Source: CAITZA01 sp937915285 (GTDB lineage: Bacteria > Desulfobacterota > Desulfomonilia > Desulfomonilales > Desulfomonilaceae). Taken from it: a stretch of DNA of 18,453 bases. Below, in pieces: positions 1 to 7,026 of the stretch. The notes under the pieces are model-generated. The model saw only the letters and a list, made by a program, of their open reading frames with translations, did no database searches and was not told where the DNA came from. Numbering within the stretch: the stretch's first letter is position 1; each line of letters starts with the position of its first letter. The stretch spans positions 1-18,453 of the forward strand of contig DAISIV010000061.1 of NCBI GenBank assembly GCA_036821825.1. Direction: 5' to 3'. Made by a program: the position numbers and the translations under genes.

Positions 1-163
1 TTAAACATCCATAAACCTCCAGAACAAATTAAAGTGATTTATTATTTCATAGTTGTGGTCAATTTGTCAAATATATATGAATGATGACAGTATTCACCCG
101 TAATATCCACTGGTGAGTCAAATGCTAGAGGCTTGATCAGGAAATGTTTGGCTTGATGATAAT

Positions 164-3100
164 TTAATGGTGCTTGGGTGTCTGATCTAGATTGGATGAG
201 TAAGTATCACCTGAAGGCCTTGAAAAGGCTATTCTATCTATTACGGCAAGTAAGTTTCCCAGATCGACTGGTTTCATCACGACTTCATCGACGCCGGATT
301 CGATGATCTTTTCCTCTTCACCCTGCTGGTTTCCCCAGCCGGTCAAGAGAACAAACGGAATTTTGGGTACTCCTCTGGTCTGACAAAGCCGTTTTATTTC
401 TTTGCCCAACTCCCAACCCGTTATATTTGGCATACCCAGGTCACTCACAACAAGATCGATCTGGTTGTTTTTAAAAATGTCAATTGCCTCTGAGCCGGAG
501 AGAGCGGTGAAGACAGTGTGACCGTATTCGCTCAATCCATCCCGGAGCAGTTCCACCAGCATCTCCATGTCATCAACAACCAGAATCCTTAAATGTGAAT
601 CAACATGAGACATATCAACCCGAATCTCAGGCTGAGGTTTGGCGACGGTCTCGGCTGGTAGTGAAATTCGTACGGATGTTCCCTTCCCTTGCTCACTACT
701 TATAGTGATATCACCATTATAGCGTTTTATTATACCGAGACTGCCTGATAATCCCATTCCGGTAGCCTTGAAACCCTTCGTGGTCCAGAAGGGTTCGAAG
801 ATTTTGGCCAGGTTTTCTTTCGGGATGCCGACTCCGTCATCTTGAATGGTTATTACGACCTGCCCATTGTCGAGTCCGGATGAAAGGCGTATGGTTCCTC
901 CTGAGGGTAAGGCCTCGGTTGCATTCTTGATGATGTTGATCAGGACTTCAAAAAGGTCATCCTCCTGAACCTTGGTCATTAATCCGTCTACAAGATCGGT
1001 AGTTATGGCAATCTTGTGACCGTCCTTTTCCGGACCTGTTCTCCACCACAGTTCCGTCATGTCAATTGCACGGCGCACAAGATCTGAGACATCAAAAACA
1101 TCCATGGCCCCGACTTTGCTCTTTGAGCTTATGTTCGCAAAGTCTTCCAATCGCCTCACTGCCCCTGCTCCGAATCGAGCGCTCTCAATGATCTGTTTTA
1201 GCTGGGTCTGGACTCTCTCAGTGTCTCCCACTGCGAGGTCCATTAGCGCCAATCCGGCTCCACCCATGATTATTTGAAGCATGTTGTTGAAATTGTGAGC
1301 CACTCCGGACGCTAGGTCAGCCACAGCTTTGAGTCTCTCTCCGCCCAGAAGGATGGACTCGGCCTTTTTTCTGTCAGTGATGTCAGTTATGAAATGCAGA
1401 GTTGCAGGTTGAGATTTCCAGTTGATCAGAACCGTTTGTTCCTCACACCACCTGGTGTCTCCTGTCTTTGTCACAATTCTGTACTGGGTTGTGGGAATGA
1501 GGTTGGATGCTGTCAACGAGTCCTGAGCCAAACCCGCCTCTCTACCCAGGTCATCGGCATGCATGAAAAGACTCAAACCATCGGTTTTAATTTCCGCCTC
1601 GGAAAATCCTGTCAGTTCATTGAATTTTCGGTTTACAAAGACAGGCTTGCCGTTCTGGGTTATCGCAATCATCTGACCGGCGTATTCAACAACAGTACGG
1701 TATTTCTCCTCAGATTCCGCCAATGCGTCCTCAACCTGTTTTCGTCCAGTAATATCCGTGATTATGCCGATCAGCCCGTTTACGGTTCCATCAGACTTGA
1801 AGAAAGGGGCCTTGGAGATGAAGCAATTCCTGACCTGTCCAAGAGAATTTTTACGAGTTATTTCGTAACTCAGCGATTTATTGTGTTTGAGTACGAGATC
1901 GTCGGTGGAGTTTGATTTGTCGGCAACAAGAGGATCCCATAGTTCGGAGGCCTTTTTGCCTCTTACATCCTCTGTCTTGAGCCCTGAGAATTCCTCATAG
2001 GCTTTGTTGACACCCAGATAACAGCCATGGATATCCTTGAAAAACACTGGGCTTGGTAGGGCGGACAAGAGGCTTTGCATAAGACTGTTCTGGTTTTCTA
2101 GAGCTTCCCTGACAGCCTTGGAAGATGTGATGTTGATCTGGGTGCCTGCGGCTCTGGCTGGACGTTTTTTTTCGTCCCATTCTACGACCTTACCTCTGGC
2201 CCTCATCCATACCCAATCACCGCTTTTGCTTTTCAGCCTGTATTCAACAGTTATGGACGAGTATCCGCCTTGAAGGTGTTTTTCGATCTGCTGCCACACT
2301 CTGGGGGAGTCTTGAGGGTGAACCAGTCTCTGCCACCACTCAAGGTTATTGAAAACATCGGATCGTGAATAGCCCAGCATGATCAAAAAACGGTCGCTGT
2401 AAACCACCTCGCCGGTTAGAATGTTCCAGTCCCAGAAACCCATATCGGCGCCTTTCAAGGCCAGATCCAGACGGTCCGCGGTCTCTGCCAGGGCTTTCTG
2501 GTTTTTCTTGGTCTCCGTTATATCCAGAATGACCCCCAGAAATCCGCCTAGTGAGCCGTCAGAGAGGTGATAGGTGGTTTTTGTTACCTGAACATCTCTG
2601 ACTACGCCGCAACGATTAACAATGGTGGTTTCATAAACAATTTTTCCACCCTCGGAGGTCAGGCTTCTGTCCGTTTCAGAGAAAAGACTGGCAGATTTTT
2701 CATCGTATATGTCTTTGGCCGTCTTCCCGCGCAGCTCTTCAGCCGTAATTCCCACCAGATCTTCGAAGGCTTTATTGCAACCCTGATACTTTCCGTCGGG
2801 ATTCTTGAAGAAAACAGGCGCCGGCAGGGCCGCCAGCAGAGTATCGACCAATTTGCTCTGATTTATGATTTCCTGGGTTATGCGTTCCTGTTCTTCCAGA
2901 GCAACTTCTTTCTCTCGTTCAAAACGGGCTACCTCTTCCATTCTGCCCTTAACGAGTTTTTCTATTTCTTCTGTCCGGGAATAAAATCTTGTGAGCAGAT
3001 AGCCTATCCCTGCGCCCAGTGCCCCACCCACAAAGAATGGTGTTACAAAGCTGTGGGGCTCAAAGCTTGTAATGTTGAAGGCCAGCCTCTGGAGAACTGA

Positions 3101-3190
3101 CAGGGAAGTCAGTAGCAAAGATCCAAGGAGGAAGCCTACTAAGGCTGAGGATTTTTCAGATAGTCTCATCAAACAATCCGCTTGGGGCAT
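164..3190 (-). CDS. Hybrid sensor histidine kinase with four PAS domains and a C-terminal receiver
   Basis: This 1008-residue protein senses a signal, autophosphorylates on a histidine and passes the phosphate to its own receiver. Two hydrophobic segments (about residues 15-38 and 47-67) anchor it in the inner membrane, and a charged coiled-coil-like stretch follows (about 70-110). Four PAS-like domains follow, at about 112-227, 238-360, 365-490 and 495-615. The first and third resemble each other (both contain ALP.PVFFK near the start). The H-box is VAHNFNNML with the phosphoacceptor at His632. The ATPase has an N-box (IIKNATEAL), a G1 box (DDGVGI), FWTTK and GMGLSG. The receiver (about 868-990) has its acidic pair in VVDDME, phosphoacceptor Asp917 in VVSDLGMPN, and Lys in VMKPVD. 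No DNA-binding or enzymatic output follows, so a separate phosphotransfer or response protein is expected. The start is uncertain: no clear ribosome-binding site precedes Met1, and Met8 (position 3169) is an alternative. It diverges from gyrA. The 163 bases beyond its 3' end are AT-rich, with no gene or clear terminator seen. Confidence 0.93.
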   Translation of the reverse strand: MPQADCLMRLSEKSSALVGFLLGSLLLTSLSVLQRLAFNITSFEPHSFVTPFFVGGALGAGIGYLLTRFYSRTEEIEKLVKGRMEEVARFEREKEVALEEQERITQEIINQSKLVDTLLAALPAPVFFKNPDGKYQGCNKAFEDLVGITAEELRGKTAKDIYDEKSASLFSETDRSLTSEGGKIVYETTIVNRCGVVRDVQVTKTTYHLSDGSLGGFLGVILDITETKKNQKALAETADRLDLALKGADMGFWDWNILTGEVVYSDRFLIMLGYSRSDVFNNLEWWQRLVHPQDSPRVWQQIEKHLQGGYSSITVEYRLKSKSGDWVWMRARGKVVEWDEKKRPARAAGTQINITSSKAVREALENQNSLMQSLLSALPSPVFFKDIHGCYLGVNKAYEEFSGLKTEDVRGKKASELWDPLVADKSNSTDDLVLKHNKSLSYEITRKNSLGQVRNCFISKAPFFKSDGTVNGLIGIITDITGRKQVEDALAESEEKYRTVVEYAGQMIAITQNGKPVFVNRKFNELTGFSEAEIKTDGLSLFMHADDLGREAGLAQDSLTASNLIPTTQYRIVTKTGDTRWCEEQTVLINWKSQPATLHFITDITDRKKAESILLGGERLKAVADLASGVAHNFNNMLQIIMGGAGLALMDLAVGDTERVQTQLKQIIESARFGAGAVRRLEDFANISSKSKVGAMDVFDVSDLVRRAIDMTELWWRTGPEKDGHKIAITTDLVDGLMTKVQEDDLFEVLINIIKNATEALPSGGTIRLSSGLDNGQVVITIQDDGVGIPKENLAKIFEPFWTTKGFKATGMGLSGSLGIIKRYNGDITISSEQGKGTSVRISLPAETVAKPQPEIRVDMSHVDSHLRILVVDDMEMLVELLRDGLSEYGHTVFTALSGSEAIDIFKNNQIDLVVSDLGMPNITGWELGKEIKRLCQTRGVPKIPFVLLTGWGNQQGEEEKIIESGVDEVVMKPVDLGNLLAVIDRIAFSRPSGDTYSSNLDQTPKHH

Positions 3191-3415
3191 CGCAAAAAAG
3201 ACAAGGTAATATCAAACATTTCAAGGCTGAAGAAAGTGTCGCAATTCTTGAGTGTAGCTCCTGGTTTTCAATAACGCAAGACCGTTTTCACGATATGTTC
3301 TGGTTTGTCGCCCAGTCAGGATGGTGATTAGGGCATGACTGATTCTGACCTCAAATGCCAGGAAATAATCTGGGATGCCACAAGCGGTTTTTGCCGTTTT
3401 GGGCTTCCAGGTTTG

Positions 3416-3445
3416 TTGAAAAATTAGGCTTTTCAATGATAATAT
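3416..3445 (+). promoter_or_regulatory. Candidate sigma70 promoter for gyrA
   Basis: TTGAAA at 3416-3421 is followed after 18 bases by TAATAT at 3440-3445. A TG dinucleotide one base upstream of the -10 box (3437-3438) makes an extended -10. Transcription would start near 3452, giving a leader of about 115 bases before the TTG start codon. This is the best promoter-like match in the intergenic region, judged by eye only. Confidence 0.5.
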
Positions 3446-3500
3446 GAGACAAGAATAAAGTGGAATAGAGATGTCGTTTGTACGGCGCGTTATTTTTGTT

Positions 3501-3515
3501 CCAAAACATTTTTGG
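3501..3515. repeat. Short perfect palindrome in the gyrA leader
   Basis: CCAAAA and TTTTGG flank the 3-base centre CAT. It lies about 50 bases downstream of the predicted transcription start and 54 bases before the gyrA start. It could be a small operator or a weak hairpin. At 6 bp per arm it could also be chance. Confidence 0.25.
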
Positions 3516-3552
3516 TGTGAAGCAGAGGATTGTTTGCAGGCAATTCTGATTG

Positions 3553-3560
3553 AAGGAAGG
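3553..3560 (+). promoter_or_regulatory. Ribosome-binding site that supports the TTG start of gyrA
   Basis: AAGGAAGG ends 8 bases before TTG at 3569. The strong Shine-Dalgarno match and good spacing support TTG as the true start. The N-terminus that follows (ASGQEIIAVGIEDEI, then SYLDYAMSVIVGRALPD) also fits the usual length before the conserved GyrA core. Confidence 0.75.
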
Positions 3561-3568
3561 AACCTAGT

Positions 3569-6034
3569 TTGGCGTCAGGTCAGGAAATAATAGCTGTTGG
3601 AATAGAAGACGAAATTCAGAAATCCTATCTGGATTACGCCATGAGCGTAATTGTTGGAAGAGCTTTGCCGGACTTGCGGGATGGGTTGAAGCCGGTGCAT
3701 AGAAGGATACTCTTTGCAATGCACAGGGCTGGCAACGTCTGGAACCGCCCATACAGGAAAGCGGCCAGAGTGGTCGGTGACGTCATCGGTCAATTCCACC
3801 CACATGGTGACACGGCTGTTTACGACTCGATAGTCCGAATGGCTCAGCCGTTTTCATTGAGATACACCTTCATAGATGGACAAGGGAATTTCGGAAGCGT
3901 TGATGGTGATGCTCCAGCGGCCATGCGTTATACTGAAGTCAGAATGTCCCGCATCTGTCAGCCGATGCTGGATGACATAGACAAGGACACAGTCAACTTT
4001 GTACCGAACTATGACAACTCTCAGGAAGAGCCAACTGTCCTCCCGGCCAGGTTTCCGAACCTCTTGGTTAACGGATCACAGGGAATTGCGGTCGGAATGG
4101 CTACTAGCATTCCTCCACACAATCTTGCAGAGACCATCAATGCAACCATTCATCTCATTAGAAATCCAGACTGCTCCATTGCTGATCTAATGAGACACAT
4201 CCATGGGCCTGATTTTCCGACCTATGGTTTCATTCATGGCCGTCAGGGAATCAGAGACGCATATCACACTGGTCGCGGAAGCGTGAGAATGAGGGCCAGG
4301 ACGGATATAGAGGATGTAGGCAAGGGTTATCAGAGGATCGTAGTGACCGAGTTACCCTACACGGTCAATAAGGCCCGGCTGGTTGAAAATGTGGCTGATC
4401 TGGTAAAGGACAAAAAGATCGTCGGCATCCGGGATATCCGAGACGAATCGGATCGCCAGGGCATGAGGGTCGTGTTTGAACTTAAAAGGGATGAGAATCC
4501 TGAAGTGGTTGTTAACCAGTTATTCAAGCATACCCAGCTACAGACGAATTTCAACATACAACTGTTGTGTGTTGACAACGGCAGACCCAGAACCTTGAAC
4601 CTCAAGGAACTGCTGCATGGTTTCATTGACTTCCGCATCGAGGTCATCACCAGAAGAACGAAATTTGAACTGGCAAGAGCAAAAGAACGGGCTCACATAC
4701 TCGAGGGCCTGAAAATTGCCCTGGACAATCTTGACGCCGTCATCAGGACAATCCGTGAAGCTGAAAATCCCCCATCAGCGCGAGACGCCTTGATGACCGA
4801 ATATGGGCTTTCACAAATTCAGGCTCAAGCCATACTCGATATGCGGCTTCAGAGATTGACGGGCCTGGAACGGGACAAGATATTGCAGGAACTCAAGGAA
4901 GTTCTGGCCAGGATAGAGGAACTCGAGGGGATATTGTCCTCAGAAGCCAAGGTGATGGATATCATAGTCTCGGAACTGGAGGGTGTCAGGGAACAATTTG
5001 GTGATGAAAGACGAACTGAGATAGTTGACTCCAGTTTTGATCCCCAGGAAGAGGATTTGATTCCCAGGGAAGACATGGTCGTAACTTTTTCAAACAAGGG
5101 ATATGTCAAGAGGGCTCAGGCCAGCATGTACAAATCCCAGAAGCCCGGTGGGAAAGGAAGAATAGGGGCCAGGACAGCCAGCGAGGATGTTGTAAACCAG
5201 ATTCTCTACTGTTCATCGCATGATGTATTGCTGTGTTTTTCCAATCGCGGGAGAGTTCACTGGATTCGGGTCTACCAGATCCCTGAAGAAGGACCCTATA
5301 GCCGGGGTAGAGCGATCATCAACCTGTTGAAGCTGGATGATGGGGAAACCATACGCAAGATTCTTCCGGTTCAGGAACTCAGCGCAGACGGCTATGTAGT
5401 GATGGTCTCAAAGAAAGGAAAGATCAAGAAAACTTCTAAATCGGAATTTTCTCGTCCTCGCTCAAACGGGCTAATAGCTCTCACCATTGATCCAGATGAT
5501 GAATTAATTGACGTAAATTTTACTACTGGCTCGGACCACATCCTTTTGGCCAGCCGAAAGGGGAAAGCAATACGCTTTCATGAAGAGCAGATCCGGTCAA
5601 TGGGCAGACAGGCCAGGGGAGTGTCGGGCATAAACCTAAAAGAGGACGACGCAGTCATAGCCATGGAGGTCATAGCGAACGAGAACGCTACATTACTGAC
5701 CATAACCACGAATGGGTTCGGAAAACGGACTCATTTGAAGGAATATTCCGAGCAGAACAGGTCAGGTCAGGGCGTAATAACGATCCGCGTCAATGAAAAG
5801 ATTGGTGATGTAGTGGGCGTAAAAATGGTTGAAGACACTGATCACCTCCTTATAGTCACATCCGTGGGCAAAATAATTCGACTGAGAATGTCTGAGATAT
5901 CGGTAATCGGACGCAACACGAGTGGCAGAATTCTGGTCAGGATGGATCCATCAGAGCAGGTGGTGGATGTCACCAGGGCAGACCCCACGGATGAAAGTCA
6001 GGAAGATGAAGAGGATTCAGTTCAGGATCAATGA
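3569..6034 (+). CDS. gyrA: DNA gyrase subunit A
   Basis: GyrA is the breakage-reunion subunit of DNA gyrase. With GyrB it introduces negative supercoils using ATP. The 821-residue product shows the family order: the conserved start SYLDYAMSVIVGRALPD, the quinolone-pocket helix HPHGDTAVYD (Thr82 and Asp86 at the positions of E. coli Ser83 and Asp87), and catalytic Tyr121 in AAMRYTEVRMS. The DNA-gate tower and long coiled coil span about 340-480, and the C-terminal beta-pinwheel starts near residue 500. The GyrA box is QKPGGKG (524-530), where the common form is QRRGGKG, so one Arg is a Pro. The tail is acidic (ESQEDEEDSVQDQ). The protein is somewhat shorter than E. coli GyrA (875 residues). 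ParC is less likely because the GyrA-box region and full pinwheel are present, though one position of the box deviates. The stop codon overlaps the start of the next gene (ATGA), so at least part of the transcription is shared with the binding protein. Confidence 0.97.
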   Translation: MASGQEIIAVGIEDEIQKSYLDYAMSVIVGRALPDLRDGLKPVHRRILFAMHRAGNVWNRPYRKAARVVGDVIGQFHPHGDTAVYDSIVRMAQPFSLRYTFIDGQGNFGSVDGDAPAAMRYTEVRMSRICQPMLDDIDKDTVNFVPNYDNSQEEPTVLPARFPNLLVNGSQGIAVGMATSIPPHNLAETINATIHLIRNPDCSIADLMRHIHGPDFPTYGFIHGRQGIRDAYHTGRGSVRMRARTDIEDVGKGYQRIVVTELPYTVNKARLVENVADLVKDKKIVGIRDIRDESDRQGMRVVFELKRDENPEVVVNQLFKHTQLQTNFNIQLLCVDNGRPRTLNLKELLHGFIDFRIEVITRRTKFELARAKERAHILEGLKIALDNLDAVIRTIREAENPPSARDALMTEYGLSQIQAQAILDMRLQRLTGLERDKILQELKEVLARIEELEGILSSEAKVMDIIVSELEGVREQFGDERRTEIVDSSFDPQEEDLIPREDMVVTFSNKGYVKRAQASMYKSQKPGGKGRIGARTASEDVVNQILYCSSHDVLLCFSNRGRVHWIRVYQIPEEGPYSRGRAIINLLKLDDGETIRKILPVQELSADGYVVMVSKKGKIKKTSKSEFSRPRSNGLIALTIDPDDELIDVNFTTGSDHILLASRKGKAIRFHEEQIRSMGRQARGVSGINLKEDDAVIAMEVIANENATLLTITTNGFGKRTHLKEYSEQNRSGQGVITIRVNEKIGDVVGVKMVEDTDHLLIVTSVGKIIRLRMSEISVIGRNTSGRILVRMDPSEQVVDVTRADPTDESQEDEEDSVQDQ

Positions 6035-7026
6035 GACGTAGTCTTGCCAGATTACTTGTTGGGATTCCCATGATGGGCTTGATTATTGTCCTGGGGGCCA
6101 ACTGTTTTGCGTCGTCTGAACCCAATACCCTCGACAAGGTTACACTGATCCCTCACTGGATTCCGCAGGCTCAGTTCGCCGGATATATGGTTGCACTCGA
6201 CAAGGGGTTCTACCGGGATGCAGGAATTGACCTCACGCTTTTGGAGGGAGGCCCAGGCAAAGAGCCCTTTGGGTTGCTTGCTACCGGAAAGGCCACATTC
6301 TGTACTCACTGGCTGACCTATGGAATTCGCCAGAGGGCTGTCGGACAGCCAATAGTAGAACTGGCCCAGATCATTCAGAAATCGGCCCTCATATTGGTGG
6401 CGAAGAAGGATAGCGGTATATTCAAGCCACAGGACTTCGAAGGCAAGAGGGTTGGTCTATGGGAAGGACATTTTTATCTCCAACCTATGCTATTCTTCAA
6501 GAAATTTGGGGTCAACGTCGAAGTCATTCCCAACTACACGTCTGTCGGACTCTTCCTAAAAGGCGCTCTGGACGCCATGTCGGTGATGCATTACAACGAA
6601 TATCACACGCTGATCCAGAATGGCATGAATCACGATGAACTGTCTACTTTCATCCTGAGTGACTATGACCTCAATTTCCCTGAGGATGCATTATTCACAC
6701 TTGAATCAACCCTCAAGAAAAATCCTGATCTTTGTAAAAGATTCGTTGGCGCCTCGTTAAGAGGATGGCTTTATGCCCTTGAACATCAGGAAGATGCGCT
6801 GAACATAGTCATGAAATATGTTCGGAACGCGAACACGCCTTCAAACAGGCCTCATCAAAAATGGATGCTGGCAAAAATGAAGGAACTTGTTGAATCAGGT
6901 TCATCGGGGGCCAGGCTGGGTGAACTTCGGCTTGAGGACTACCTGAATGTCGGGAAGACCATGCTTGATTTCAGGATGATCAGTGAAGTGCCATCTTTTG
7001 ACGAATATTACAGGGGAACGCAGTGA
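6031..7026 (+). CDS. NMT1/THI5-like periplasmic substrate-binding protein
   Basis: This 331-residue exported protein belongs to the SsuA/ThiY/NMT1 group of solute-binding proteins, which bind small molecules such as pyrimidine precursors, sulfonates or nitrate for ABC importers. The N-terminus has two arginines followed by a hydrophobic stretch (about 8-27), consistent with a signal peptide. The mature start carries the family pattern LIPHWIPQAQFAGYMVALDKG, followed by FYRDAGIDLTL. The hinge-region motifs include DFEGKRVGLWEG at about 136-147. ATG overlaps the gyrA stop (ATGA) and its own stop overlaps the next start (GTGA), so it is translationally coupled on both sides. No permease or ATPase of an importer is nearby. 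I infer it may hand its ligand to an importer encoded elsewhere, or act as a ligand-binding sensor for the adjacent cyclase. The ligand cannot be told from sequence alone. Confidence 0.85.
   Translation: MRRSLARLLVGIPMMGLIIVLGANCFASSEPNTLDKVTLIPHWIPQAQFAGYMVALDKGFYRDAGIDLTLLEGGPGKEPFGLLATGKATFCTHWLTYGIRQRAVGQPIVELAQIIQKSALILVAKKDSGIFKPQDFEGKRVGLWEGHFYLQPMLFFKKFGVNVEVIPNYTSVGLFLKGALDAMSVMHYNEYHTLIQNGMNHDELSTFILSDYDLNFPEDALFTLESTLKKNPDLCKRFVGASLRGWLYALEHQEDALNIVMKYVRNANTPSNRPHQKWMLAKMKELVESGSSGARLGELRLEDYLNVGKTMLDFRMISEVPSFDEYYRGTQ

Larger units (their letters stand above)
3191..3568. other. Divergent intergenic region, histidine kinase / gyrA
   Basis: This 378-base region separates two divergent genes. 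It holds a good candidate promoter for gyrA (3416-3445), a short perfect palindrome in the presumed gyrA leader (3501-3515) and the gyrA ribosome-binding site (3553-3560). A 71-codon open frame on the minus strand (3221-3436) has no Shine-Dalgarno sequence and no recognisable protein signature, so I do not call it a gene. For the kinase direction I see only a weak promoter-like pair, TTGAAA then 16 bases then AAGAAT on the minus strand around 3240-3275, and I do not call it. Confidence 0.6.

Noticed and set aside
3221..3436. A 71-codon minus-strand open frame in the kinase-gyrA gap.
   Set aside because: No Shine-Dalgarno sequence, no recognisable protein pattern, and it covers most of the presumed gyrA promoter region.
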